DNA of 64,000 nt from Prevotellaceae bacterium UBA4332 (GTDB taxonomy: Bacteria > Bacteroidota > Bacteroidia > Bacteroidales > Bacteroidaceae). Made by a program: the position numbers and the translations under genes. The stretch is from the NCBI GenBank assembly GCA_002394365.1, contig DGTQ01000026.1, positions 75,193 to 139,192 of the forward strand, in the 5' to 3' direction. Under the pieces are notes generated by a model. It worked only from the letters and a program-made list of their open reading frames with translations, searched no databases and was not told where the DNA came from. Shown here piece after piece: positions 15,900 to 24,993 of this stretch. How positions within the stretch are numbered: the first letter of the stretch is position 1; each line of letters starts with the position of its first letter.

Positions 15900-17162
15900 A
15901 TGAATATACTACTTTTAGGCTCAGGCGGCAGAGAACACGCTATGGCGTGGAAAATAGCACAGAGTGATAAATGTGACACTCTTTTTATCGCACCAGGTAA
16001 TGCTGGTACCGACGGTGTAGGTGGAAAAGGCAAGAATGTGCCCATCAAGGCAGATGACTTCGATGCCATCAAATCCTTTGTCAAGGAAAACGATGTCAAG
16101 ATGATAGTCGTTGGTCCTGAAGACCCTCTGGTAAAGGGTGTTTATGACGAACTCAATCCTATCGTGCCCGTTATAGGTCCTTCGAAGGCTGGCGCTGTGC
16201 TCGAAGGTTCCAAGGATTTTGCAAAGGCTTTTATGAAGCGCCACAATATCCCTACCGCAGCTTATGCCACTTTTGATGGCGAACATCTTGAGGAAGGTCT
16301 TAAGTTCCTCGAAACACTAAAAGCTCCCTATGTTCTCAAGGCAGATGGCTTGTGTGCAGGAAAGGGAGTGCTGATACTTGATACTCTTGACGAAGCAAAG
16401 AAAGAGCTGAAGGAAATGTTGGGCGGCATGTTTGGTAATGCCTCAAGCCGCGTTGTAATAGAGGAATTCCTCTCGGGTATAGAGTGCTCCGTTTTCGTAC
16501 TTACTGACGGCAAGAACTACAAGATTCTGCCAGAGGCAAAAGACTACAAACGTATCGGCGAAGGAGACACAGGTCTCAATACAGGTGGTATGGGTTCTGT
16601 TACTCCTGTTCCATTTGCTACCAAGGAATGGATGCAGAAGGTGGAAGAGCGTATTATCAAACCGACAGTGGAAGGTCTTGCTCAGGAAAATATTACCTAC
16701 AAGGGCTTTATTTTCTTCGGACTCATCAATGTGGCAGGCGAACCAATGGTGATAGAGTATAACTGTCGTATGGGTGACCCTGAAACAGAGTCAGTCATGC
16801 TGCGTATCAAGAGCGATATCGTTGACCTCTTCGAAGGTGTGGCAGAAGGTAACCTGGATACCAGACAGATAGAATTCGACCCTCGCTCTGCAGTTTGCGT
16901 CATGATGGTAAGTGGTGGTTATCCTCAGGAGTACAAGAAGGGATTCCCCATCACAGGTATAGAAGATGTTCAGGATTCTATAGTGTTCCATAGCGGAACA
17001 GCTATGAAAGATGGTCAGGTAGTTACTGCTGGTGGACGCGTTATATGCGTTGTTTCCTATGGAGCCAATAAGGAAGAGGCACTGAAGAAGTCTTTCCAGG
17101 AGGCAGAAAAGATAAAGTTTGAAGGAAAGTATAATCGTCGTGACATAGGCGCAGATCTTTAG
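15900..17162 (+). CDS. purD: Phosphoribosylamine--glycine ligase
   Basis: PurD catalyses the second step of de novo purine synthesis, joining glycine to phosphoribosylamine with ATP. The 420-residue protein has the N-terminal LLLGSGGREHAMAWK motif, the ATP-grasp fold with APYVLKADGLCAGKGVLI, and the metal site region VIEYNCRMGDPETESVM. Length and start are normal for the family. It follows the DPP-IV gene by 17 bases and precedes the YqaA gene by 11 bases. Confidence 0.96.
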   Translation: MNILLLGSGGREHAMAWKIAQSDKCDTLFIAPGNAGTDGVGGKGKNVPIKADDFDAIKSFVKENDVKMIVVGPEDPLVKGVYDELNPIVPVIGPSKAGAVLEGSKDFAKAFMKRHNIPTAAYATFDGEHLEEGLKFLETLKAPYVLKADGLCAGKGVLILDTLDEAKKELKEMLGGMFGNASSRVVIEEFLSGIECSVFVLTDGKNYKILPEAKDYKRIGEGDTGLNTGGMGSVTPVPFATKEWMQKVEERIIKPTVEGLAQENITYKGFIFFGLINVAGEPMVIEYNCRMGDPETESVMLRIKSDIVDLFEGVAEGNLDTRQIEFDPRSAVCVMMVSGGYPQEYKKGFPITGIEDVQDSIVFHSGTAMKDGQVVTAGGRVICVVSYGANKEEALKKSFQEAEKIKFEGKYNRRDIGADL

Positions 17163-17173
17163 GATTTACACGC

Positions 17174-17638
17174 TTGATAGATACACTTATACAATTCGGA
17201 CCCTTCGGAATGTTTCTTGCAGCATTCCTTGCAGGCAGTTTCTTCCCTTTCTCAAGTGAAGCGGTCATGCTGGCTTTAATGGCAATGGGTGTTGACCCCT
17301 GGCTGCTTATAATCTATGGCACCGCTGGCAATGTGCTTGGAAGCGTGTTCAACTACTGCATAGGACGATTGGGCAAGGAGGAATGGTTTGAAAAGTATCT
17401 TCATGTAAAACCCGAACAGATGGACAAGGCACGCCGCTTCGTGCGGGGTAGGGGAGCGTACATGGGCTTTTTCGCTTTCATTCCTCTCCTTGGCTCGGCA
17501 ATAACAATTCTGCTCGGACTCATGCGTGCCAACGTCGTGATAACCTTCCTTTCCATCACTATAGGCAAGATTATAAGGTATATCTGCCTTATCTATGGAG
17601 CATATTTCATAAATTGGATAGTTCACCTTTTCGTATAG
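17174..17638 (+). CDS. YqaA/DedA-type small membrane protein (VTT domain)
   Basis: A 154-residue inner-membrane protein of the YqaA branch of the SNARE-associated/DedA (VTT) family. It has four or five hydrophobic segments and the family features PFSSEAVMLALMAMG, GNVLGSVFNYCIGRLG and the positively charged loop with RGAYMGFFAFIPLLGS. The role of YqaA is not defined; related DedA proteins flip lipids. The start is TTG, 11 bases after purD; the first in-frame ATG (MFLAAFLAG) would remove the first segment. Confidence 0.82.
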   Translation: MIDTLIQFGPFGMFLAAFLAGSFFPFSSEAVMLALMAMGVDPWLLIIYGTAGNVLGSVFNYCIGRLGKEEWFEKYLHVKPEQMDKARRFVRGRGAYMGFFAFIPLLGSAITILLGLMRANVVITFLSITIGKIIRYICLIYGAYFINWIVHLFV

Positions 17639-17711
17639 CAACATATATATATCGAAAACTGACAGACCGAAAATAATGCAATAAAAGCAATAACGTTATA
17701 ACTAAATAAAG

Positions 17712-20700
17712 ATGAAAAAATTTAAACTGATAGACAATGCTCTGGGCTGGCTGACATTTCTCATTGCAGCCTTTGTGTATTGTTCTACCATTGAGCCTAC
17801 AGCATCCTTCTGGGATTGTCCCGAGTTTATCACCACGGGTTACCTGCTTGAGGTAGGTCATCCGCCAGGCGCACCATTCTTCATGCTGACGGCAAACCTC
17901 TTCTCTCAGTTTGCCAGCGATGCCACTCAGGTAGCCAAGATGGTCAATACCCTGTCGGCATTGCTTAGTGCTGGTTGTATTCTTTTCCTCTTCTGGACTA
18001 TCACCCACCTTGTGCGCCGTTTGCTTATAGACGATTGGTCGGAGCTTACCTTGCCCAAGCTGATAGCCATAGAAGCATCAGGACTTGTAGGTGCGCTTAT
18101 CTATACCTTTTCCGACACCTTTTGGTATTCAGCCGTAGAAGGTGAAGTATATGCCTATTCCTCTTGCTTTACAGCCGTAGTATTCTGGCTTATCCTGAAG
18201 TGGGAAGACGTGGCAGACAAACCAGGTTCCGACCGCTGGCTCATTCTCATTACCTACATGACTGGCCTGTCTATCGGTGTTCACCTTCTCAACCTGCTTT
18301 GTATTCCTGCTATCGTCTTGGTATTCTATTACAAGAAGTTTCCAGATGCAGACCTCAAGGGTTCCCTTATAGCCCTGTTTATATCCGTTGTTATTGTTGC
18401 AGCAGTACTCTATGGTATTGTGCCAGGTATCATCACCGTTGGCGGATGGTTTGAGCTGTTCTTTGTCAATACGCTCGACATGCCTTTCAATACAGGCACG
18501 ATAATATACATCGTTCTGCTTATCTCTACAGTGCTGTGGGCTATATACGAGACCTACAGTTCGCATAGCGAGATACGTGGCAATATAGCGTTCCTCCTTG
18601 CCATCGGCATGCTCGGCATACCGTTCTATGGCTATGGTTGGAGTTCTGTTGTTATCGGTATTGTCATTCTTGCCATTCTCTGGGTTGGCATCAGTTTCAA
18701 GAAGAAAGGAGTGCCCGTTATCACCAATCGCATAAAGAACACAACTCTATGCTGCATGCTCATGATAATGATAGGCTACTCCACCTATGCACTTACGGTG
18801 GTGCGTTCGAGTGCCAATCCTCCGATGGACCAGAATTCTCCTGAGGACATCTTCACTCTCGGAAGCTATCTTTCCCGCGAACAGTATGGTGACAGTCCTT
18901 TGCTTTATGGTCAGGCTTACACATCTCAGGTGGCTCTCGACATAGAGGGCAACATGTGTATTCCCCGCATGAAGCAGGGAGCTCCCATCTACCAGCGTGT
19001 AGAGAAGAAGAGTGCTGATGAACCAGACCGCTATTTTGTAGTTCGCACTAAGGATAAGTATGTTTATGAACAAAACATGTTCTTCCCACGCATGCATGAT
19101 GCTGCACATGCTCAGGCTTACGAAGACTGGATGGGAGGAGTAGATGGAACTGTCAAGGACTTCGACCGTTGCGGACAGATAGTTTCCGTCAAGATACCCA
19201 CATTCTTCGAGAACATTCGTTTCTTCCTGTCATACCAGTGTAATTTCATGTACTGGCGCTACTTCATGTGGAACTTCGCTGGTCGCCAGAACGACCTGCA
19301 GAGCAATGGTGAGGCAGAGCATGGCAACTGGATAACGGGCTTCTCTTTCATAGACGATATGATGCTGGGCGACCAATCCCGCCTGCCTGATGAACTAAAG
19401 GCAAATAAAGGACACAACGTGTTCTATTGCATGCCCCTTATACTCGGTCTCATAGGCCTCTTCTGGCAGGCTTACAAGGGCAAGAAGGGCATACAGCAGT
19501 TCTGGGTGGTATTCTTCCTGTTCTTCATGACAGGTCTGGCTATTGTCATCTACCTTAATCAGACTCCTATGCAGCCACGCGAGAGAGACTATGCCTATGC
19601 AGGTTCGTTCTATGCTTACGCTATATGGTGCGGCATGGGTGTTGCAGCCATCATCGACCTTCTTTTCCGTCAGATGAAGAAGGAGAATGTGGTGCTTGCT
19701 GCCCTCATCGGGGTAGTAGCTCTTGCAGTGCCTATACAGATGGCTTCGCAGACATGGGATGACCACGACCGCTCAGGACGCTACACATGTCGTGACTTCG
19801 GTCAGAACTACCTTATGTCTATGCAGGACGAAGGCAATCCTATCATCTTCACCAATGGTGATAACGACACCTTCCCTCTGTGGTATAATCAGGATGTAGA
19901 GCAGGTGCGCACAGATGCCCGCGTTTGTAACCTCTCTTATCTGCAGACCGATTGGTACATCGACCAAATGGTGCGTCCAGCATGGAAGTCTCCTTCGCTG
20001 CCTATCACGTGGCCTCGTATAGACTACTGCTCAGGCACCAACGAGTATGTAGAAGTAAAGCCAGAATACAAGGAACAGGTACTCGAATTCTTTGCCACCA
20101 ATCCAGAAGAGGCACGCAAGCAGTTTGGCGACGACCCCTTCGAGATACACAACGTGCTGAAGTATTGGGTACGTGGTCATAAGGAAGACGACGAGATGCA
20201 CATTATTCCTACAGACACCCTCTATCTCAATATAGACAAGGAGGCAGTGCTGCGTTCGGGCATGATGTTGCCTAAAGACTCTACAGGCAAGGTGAACATA
20301 CCAGAGCGTATGGCTATCAGTCTCTCTGGCAAGCGTGCCCTTTACAAGGGAGACCTCATGCTGCTCGAGATGGTTGCCAACCACAACTGGACACGCCCTC
20401 TTTACGTAGCCCTCACCGTAGGTTCCGAGAACTATATGAACCTTGGAGAGAACTTCATACAGGAAGGTCTTGTCAATCGTATCACCCCGTTCCACACCAA
20501 TGAAACCAATAACTTTGATACGGACAAGGTGTATAAGAATCTTATGACTCGTTTCAAGTTTGGCGGCTTGGAGAAGCCAGGCCTGTATCTTGACGAGACA
20601 GTCACACGCATGTGCTACACCCATCGTCGTATGTTCGCCCAGCTTATCATGCACCTGCTTGATGAGGGCGACAAGACAAGGGCTGCCAAGGCTATTGCCT

Positions 20701-21041
20701 ACGCAGAGAAGGTACTGCCTACCTACAATCTTCCTCACAACTACCTCGGTGGTGGCATAGACTTTGCCGAGGCTTACTACAGGCTCGGCAATGCCAAGAA
20801 GGCAAAACAGGTAGTCAGCAGCATGTATAAGAACTGCTCTCAGTACGTGGCTTACTATCTCACGCTGAAACAGTCTGCTTTCAATGCTTCTACTCGCGAC
20901 TGCATGTATAACCTCTACCTCATGCAGACCATGATAGATGTCGTTGACCAGTACGATAAAGAGTATGGAGACAAACTCGCCTCTACACTCTCTCGCTACA
21001 TGCAGATTTACCAGCAGCGTGGTGGAACATTCTACGAATAA
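17712..21041 (+). CDS. DUF2723 protein O-mannosyltransferase-like membrane protein
   Basis: A 1109-residue multi-spanning protein of the DUF2723 family, annotated in Bacteroidota as protein O-mannosyltransferase-like. The first 120 residues carry the family motif SFWDCPEFITTGYLLEVGHPPGAP, including acidic residues expected for a GT-C glycosyltransferase. About twelve hydrophobic segments follow up to residue 690, then a large soluble C-terminal region (about 700-1109) with TPR-like helices. Likely substrate is a lipid-linked mannose and periplasmic proteins, by family inference. It is followed after 12 bases by a polysaccharide deacetylase gene. GDP-sugar genes fcl and gmd occur far away at 55.6 kb. 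Confidence 0.85.
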   Translation: MKKFKLIDNALGWLTFLIAAFVYCSTIEPTASFWDCPEFITTGYLLEVGHPPGAPFFMLTANLFSQFASDATQVAKMVNTLSALLSAGCILFLFWTITHLVRRLLIDDWSELTLPKLIAIEASGLVGALIYTFSDTFWYSAVEGEVYAYSSCFTAVVFWLILKWEDVADKPGSDRWLILITYMTGLSIGVHLLNLLCIPAIVLVFYYKKFPDADLKGSLIALFISVVIVAAVLYGIVPGIITVGGWFELFFVNTLDMPFNTGTIIYIVLLISTVLWAIYETYSSHSEIRGNIAFLLAIGMLGIPFYGYGWSSVVIGIVILAILWVGISFKKKGVPVITNRIKNTTLCCMLMIMIGYSTYALTVVRSSANPPMDQNSPEDIFTLGSYLSREQYGDSPLLYGQAYTSQVALDIEGNMCIPRMKQGAPIYQRVEKKSADEPDRYFVVRTKDKYVYEQNMFFPRMHDAAHAQAYEDWMGGVDGTVKDFDRCGQIVSVKIPTFFENIRFFLSYQCNFMYWRYFMWNFAGRQNDLQSNGEAEHGNWITGFSFIDDMMLGDQSRLPDELKANKGHNVFYCMPLILGLIGLFWQAYKGKKGIQQFWVVFFLFFMTGLAIVIYLNQTPMQPRERDYAYAGSFYAYAIWCGMGVAAIIDLLFRQMKKENVVLAALIGVVALAVPIQMASQTWDDHDRSGRYTCRDFGQNYLMSMQDEGNPIIFTNGDNDTFPLWYNQDVEQVRTDARVCNLSYLQTDWYIDQMVRPAWKSPSLPITWPRIDYCSGTNEYVEVKPEYKEQVLEFFATNPEEARKQFGDDPFEIHNVLKYWVRGHKEDDEMHIIPTDTLYLNIDKEAVLRSGMMLPKDSTGKVNIPERMAISLSGKRALYKGDLMLLEMVANHNWTRPLYVALTVGSENYMNLGENFIQEGLVNRITPFHTNETNNFDTDKVYKNLMTRFKFGGLEKPGLYLDETVTRMCYTHRRMFAQLIMHLLDEGDKTRAAKAIAYAEKVLPTYNLPHNYLGGGIDFAEAYYRLGNAKKAKQVVSSMYKNCSQYVAYYLTLKQSAFNASTRDCMYNLYLMQTMIDVVDQYDKEYGDKLASTLSRYMQIYQQRGGTFYE

Positions 21042-21053
21042 AAGGACAAGCCC

Positions 21054-21665
21054 ATGCTGATAGAACAACCATCAAAATGGCTCAGGTGGATATACCCCAA
21101 GGCTCTCTGGAGAATAAATCCAGAGGAGCATGCGGTATATCTCACCTTTGACGATGGTCCTATACCAGAATCCACACCTTTTATCCTCGATACGCTCAAG
21201 GAGTTTGATGCCAAGGCAACCTTCTTCATGGTAGGAGAGAACGTAAAGCGCCATCCCGACCTCTACGCACGTATTCTGAAAGAAGGACACCAGGTAGGCA
21301 ACCATACCTACAGTCACATGGGCTCGCTGAGGCATTATATTCTCACCTATTACAATAATGTGGAGGAGGCAAACGAACTCATCCACTCCCACCTTTTCCG
21401 CCCGCCTCACGGTTGGATGTGGTTAGGAGCCTACAATATGCTGCGTCGCAAGTATAAGATAGTAATGTGGGACCTCGTAACACGCGATTATTCCCACCTC
21501 CTCAATGCCTTCGATGTCCTTCGCAATGTGGTACTCTACGCTCGTAATGGTTCTATCATTACCTTCCATGACTCCCTCAAGTCTATAGAGAAACTGCGCT
21601 ACGCCCTGCCTGCCTCCCTCCGCTATCTCAAGGAACAAGGGTATGAGTTTAAGGTGATAGAGTAG
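21054..21665 (+). CDS. Polysaccharide deacetylase (NodB homology, CE4)
   Basis: A 203-residue carbohydrate esterase 4 protein consisting almost only of the NodB domain. The metal and catalytic motifs are TFDDGP (about 31), HTYSH (about 83) and RPPHG (about 112), with the late ITFHDS motif. It probably removes acetyl groups from a cell-wall or surface polysaccharide. No signal peptide is evident, so cytoplasmic or membrane-edge action is possible. It is 12 bases after the DUF2723 gene, suggesting a joint role in envelope glycan work. Confidence 0.88.
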   Translation: MLIEQPSKWLRWIYPKALWRINPEEHAVYLTFDDGPIPESTPFILDTLKEFDAKATFFMVGENVKRHPDLYARILKEGHQVGNHTYSHMGSLRHYILTYYNNVEEANELIHSHLFRPPHGWMWLGAYNMLRRKYKIVMWDLVTRDYSHLLNAFDVLRNVVLYARNGSIITFHDSLKSIEKLRYALPASLRYLKEQGYEFKVIE

Positions 21666-21800
21666 TTTACGGTTTACTGTTTACTGTTTATGGTTTACTG
21701 TTATCGTAGCGAGCTATGCTCGCGTATCGTAGTGGCTTTAGCCACGTATCGTAGGAGCTGAAAGCTCCGTATCGTTCCCGTTCCCGTTATCGTTCCCGTT
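21666..21800 (+). repeat. Microrepeats and three tandem mini-hairpins before queH
   Basis: The first half repeats GGTTTACTGTTTACTG units. Then three perfect short hairpins follow each other, each preceded by GTATCGTAG or similar: GCGAGC-tat-GCTCGC (21709-21723), GTGGCT-tt-AGCCAC (21732-21745) and GGAGCT-gaa-AGCTCC (21754-21768). The stems differ but stay paired. The spacer ends in CGTTCCCGTTAT repeats directly at the queH start codon. Confidence 0.85.
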
Positions 21801-22364
21801 ATGAATAACCTTCTTCTCCATAGTTGTTGTGCGCCCTGTTCTTCCGCTATTATAGAGTGGATGCTGGCAAACGATTATGAGCCAGTCATCTACTACTGTA
21901 ATCCCAATATATACCCCGAACAGGAATACCTCATTCGCAAGAACGAGATAACGCGCTATGCTCATAGTCTGGGACTAAAGATAATAGATGGCGACTATGA
22001 CCACGAAGTGTGGAAGCAGCACATTAGCGGACTTGAAAACGAGCCAGAACGTGGTGGACGTTGCCTCGAATGTTTCAAACTGCGCCTGCTGCGCTCAGCA
22101 CTGAAATGTAAGGAACTGGGACTCGGACGCTTCACCACCACACTTGCCTCCAGTCGTTGGAAATCTCTCCCCCAAATCAATGCAGCAGGCACATGGGCGG
22201 CAGCTCAGGTAGAAGGAGTAGAGTTCTGGGACCGCAATTGGCGCAAAGGCGGTCTGCAAGAGCGTCGCAATCAACTCCTAAAAGAAAATAACTTCTACAA
22301 CCAGCTCTACTGCGGCTGTGAGTTTTCAATATCCAAAGAAGTAAAAAAGAGTACGGAGGAGTGA
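21801..22364 (+). CDS. queH: Epoxyqueuosine reductase QueH
   Basis: QueH reduces epoxyqueuosine in tRNA to queuosine and is the non-orthologous replacement for QueG. The 187-residue protein shows the expected cysteines: LHSCCAPCSS at the N-terminus (residues about 6-15), GGRCLECFKLRL (about 88) and QLYCGCEFS near the C-terminus, which bind an iron-sulfur cluster and a metal. The last six residues, KKSTEE plus stop, are encoded by the start of the GGAGT inverted-repeat element that fills the following spacer, so the tail has been remodelled by the repeat. Confidence 0.92.
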   Translation: MNNLLLHSCCAPCSSAIIEWMLANDYEPVIYYCNPNIYPEQEYLIRKNEITRYAHSLGLKIIDGDYDHEVWKQHISGLENEPERGGRCLECFKLRLLRSALKCKELGLGRFTTTLASSRWKSLPQINAAGTWAAAQVEGVEFWDRNWRKGGLQERRNQLLKENNFYNQLYCGCEFSISKEVKKSTEE

Positions 22365-22503
22365 AAAGGAGTGACCGTTCGCTTCGCTCACTAAGGAGTT
22401 AAAGACATATGCTCCGACTATTGGTTGCCCATGATTGAGGTCTCAGGTATCGTCCTCTAACTCCTTAGCGAGCCTTGCGAGCGGTCACTCCTCTTTACTC
22501 CTC
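22355..22503. repeat. GGAGT-type long inverted-repeat element, copy 1
   Basis: Arms of about 52 bases (22355-22406 and 22451-22503) are complementary with few mismatches; shared text includes GGAGTGACCG, CTCGC and AAGGAGTTA. The loop holds ACATATGCTCCGACTA. Extra CTCCTCTTTA units continue to about 22550. A related element in the opposite orientation lies at 39604-39720. Confidence 0.85.
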
Positions 22504-22563
22504 TTTACTCCTCTTTACTCCCCTTTACTCCCCTTAACTCCTTAAAAAAAACTCCCTAAAAAA

Positions 22564-23295
22564 ATGATGACCAACTTTCAACCAGCCCTCATCAGGGCAT
22601 TCTTCTCAGCATACGCAGAAGGTGTGTTAGCAACCAACGCCGACGCACAAAACGAAGCCGTAGCCCTTACGCCAGCACGAGTAAAACAGCTCATGCTGAA
22701 CCATTACGAAGAAATCTCCAAGCATTTCTTCGACATTCTCTTTAATCCACTTGCACTCATACATTACGATTCGGCAGAAGAGCTCATCGCCATCTTGCGT
22801 TCTCCAGAGGTAGCACCAACACTGAAAACGCCAGTTGACCTCTTTCGCCATGTCTGTCGTACAGAGCAGAACCACGAAGATATGGTTGCCGAATATCGTC
22901 GTAACTTCACCTCCCTGCTGTCAGGCAGAGTCCTCTCTCTCAATGATTATTACGCAGGCTTTCCCGAAGGCTATCTCCAGACGGCAGAAGGCAATCAGGC
23001 ACTTGCCGTGCGCATACTCACCCAGACAGTAGTCAATGCTTTCTTTGCAGGCAGAAGAGATGCCCTCGCCCAGAAGTCCAGCGACGATGCCGTTCAGCCA
23101 GGAGGAGCAAACCAGATATACATCTTCCGTCTGCTCATAGAGAACATGCAGTGCATGCTTCATCCCAAGCCCATCACCTTCGACGATGAAGCCGACCTCA
23201 ACGAAATGTTCCTTGCCGTTTGTCATAATCAAGAGAACATGAACACCATGCTCACCACCATGCAGGAAACCTTGCAGACAACAATGGAGCAGTAA
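22564..23295 (+). CDS. Uncharacterised soluble helical protein
   Basis: I do not recognise this 243-residue protein. It has no signal peptide or membrane segment, looks mostly alpha-helical, and is rich in alanine, asparagine, glutamine and methionine. The C-terminus ends in a methionine-rich stretch (NMNTMLTTMQETLQTTM). It begins MMTNFQPAL; the second methionine is an equal start candidate. Codon use resembles neighbouring genes, so it is probably expressed. It stands alone behind the GGAGT inverted-repeat element and is convergent with the GHL10 hydrolase gene. Confidence 0.7.
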   Translation: MMTNFQPALIRAFFSAYAEGVLATNADAQNEAVALTPARVKQLMLNHYEEISKHFFDILFNPLALIHYDSAEELIAILRSPEVAPTLKTPVDLFRHVCRTEQNHEDMVAEYRRNFTSLLSGRVLSLNDYYAGFPEGYLQTAEGNQALAVRILTQTVVNAFFAGRRDALAQKSSDDAVQPGGANQIYIFRLLIENMQCMLHPKPITFDDEADLNEMFLAVCHNQENMNTMLTTMQETLQTTMEQ

Positions 23296-23375
23296 TCACT
23301 TACGCTCTTTGGGAGCGTGGGGGCAGAAAATTCATATGCTCTTGGGAACGTGTACAATTTCTCCCTTCAAGAATA

Positions 23376-24938
23376 TTACGGCTCTATGGAGAATCGCTTT
23401 ATCAGGTGCTTGTGTCCTTTCTTGTTTATGACATAAGCCTTATAGTGGCCTGCTGGCAGATTGTCGGTGTTTATTCTTCCGTCTCTCACTATCGCTGACG
23501 TATAGTCTGTTCCCTGCACTGTGGAAATTACCAACAGAGTTCCATCGGGCAGGTTGAGCATGGAATGATTTTCTTCTTTCTTTTCTTTTTCTTCATCGTC
23601 CTCGCCGTCATTATTATTGTCTCCTCTGTCGTCGGTGTTCTTTACCAGCTTGAAATACTGTATGTTTTTTGTCCTGCTGTGTTCTACGTTGGGATTTGTA
23701 AGATTTACGGCGAGCAGGTTCTCTGGATTTGTGGTATCGACGGGGTAGGTGTCTGAACCATAGAGGTGGTACAGCACCTTGCCGTTGCTTTTTGGGGGAA
23801 CATTGGGGATGGCAGGGTAGGGCGCAAAGTTGTTGGCGTAGAAGTTGTATATCCCCTTCGTGTTGTCTGTAAAGAATTTGGAGCGAAACAGGCAGTTGCC
23901 CATACCATACTGGCGCAGTACCCACAGCTCACGCGTTACGTCTTGCAGAGCCCAGTTTCTCTCTCTCGGGTGCAACATATATATTCCCAGTCCTGGTGCT
24001 ACTGTCTTGCCTGCGCTGCGTTCTTTCCAGTCTATGGCAAAGGGATAGAAATTCTCGTTCTTGAAATACATCATGGGGTAGATGGCGTCCATCCATCCTT
24101 CTTTCATCCATAGGGCTACGTCCTGACACACTATGTCGCGAGCGTTCCAGCCATGCGACCACTGTCTCTTTGTGTCGGCATATTTTCCCACGGGAGAACA
24201 CGACAACTCCACGTAATCCTTTACTCCCTTCACGCTTTCTGCTATGCGTTTTACTATGCGGGTTATATTGTTGCGAGCCTTGTCCTTGTTTGCTATCTTG
24301 CCCCATGTGTCGGGGTAGCGTATGTAGTCAAGGTGGATGCCGTCAACGTCGTAACGACTCACGATGTCTTTGCAGAATCGAGCCAGATAATCGGCAGTAC
24401 CTTCTGCTTCTGGATTCATAAAACCTTCTTCGCCTATCTTCTTTACAAGCTGAGGGTACTTGGCTCTGAGATTCCTGCATCCTGCACTGTTCCATTTTCC
24501 TATGGGAATTGTGACCACCCACGCATGCACCATCATGCCGCGCTTGTGACACTCTTCTATGGCAAAAGCCAGTGCGTCATATCCTGGCGACTGACCAGGT
24601 TTGCCGCTCAGGGCACCGTCCCAAGGTTCCATTTCGGATGGAAAAATCGTGGTGGCTCTTATTCGTGTCTGTAAAATGACGGTGTTGATATTGGCTTCGC
24701 ACAGCTTGTCCAGAATATTGCATAACTCCCTCTGCTGAATTTCTGGCGAAACGCCTGCGTTGGCATACGTATGAGGCCAGTCTATGCCTCCTATTGTTGT
24801 AAGCCATACGGCTCGGGTTTCGTGCAGAGGATATTTCAGTTCCGCTGTGCTTATGTTGACATTATCGGTCGCATCCTTTGCCCAAGAGCAGTTGCAAAGT
24901 ATTGCGAATAGTATCAGTATTCCTGTAAGTTTCTTCAT
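23376..24938 (-). CDS. Secreted GHL10 (DUF187-type) glycosyl hydrolase-like protein
   Basis: A 520-residue family 10-like glycosyl hydrolase (GHL10) with an N-terminal signal peptide (MKKLTGILILFAILCNCSWA). The TIM-barrel domain (about 35-390) begins ETRAVWLTTIGGIDWPHTYAN and has the conserved YDVDGIHLDYIRYP and YPMMYFKN stretches. Substrate is unknown; family members act on cell-wall or storage glycans. After the barrel there is a strongly acidic low-complexity linker (about 425-450, rich in D, E, N and K), then a small beta domain. The gene is preceded by CTCCT-type microrepeats and separated from the ABC-F gene by 55 bases. Confidence 0.85.
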   Translation of the reverse strand: MKKLTGILILFAILCNCSWAKDATDNVNISTAELKYPLHETRAVWLTTIGGIDWPHTYANAGVSPEIQQRELCNILDKLCEANINTVILQTRIRATTIFPSEMEPWDGALSGKPGQSPGYDALAFAIEECHKRGMMVHAWVVTIPIGKWNSAGCRNLRAKYPQLVKKIGEEGFMNPEAEGTADYLARFCKDIVSRYDVDGIHLDYIRYPDTWGKIANKDKARNNITRIVKRIAESVKGVKDYVELSCSPVGKYADTKRQWSHGWNARDIVCQDVALWMKEGWMDAIYPMMYFKNENFYPFAIDWKERSAGKTVAPGLGIYMLHPRERNWALQDVTRELWVLRQYGMGNCLFRSKFFTDNTKGIYNFYANNFAPYPAIPNVPPKSNGKVLYHLYGSDTYPVDTTNPENLLAVNLTNPNVEHSRTKNIQYFKLVKNTDDRGDNNNDGEDDEEKEKKEENHSMLNLPDGTLLVISTVQGTDYTSAIVRDGRINTDNLPAGHYKAYVINKKGHKHLIKRFSIEP

Positions 24939-24993
24939 AATGATTTCAAATGTCTTTTCACTCCTCTTTACTCCTCCGTACTCCTTAATCTAT

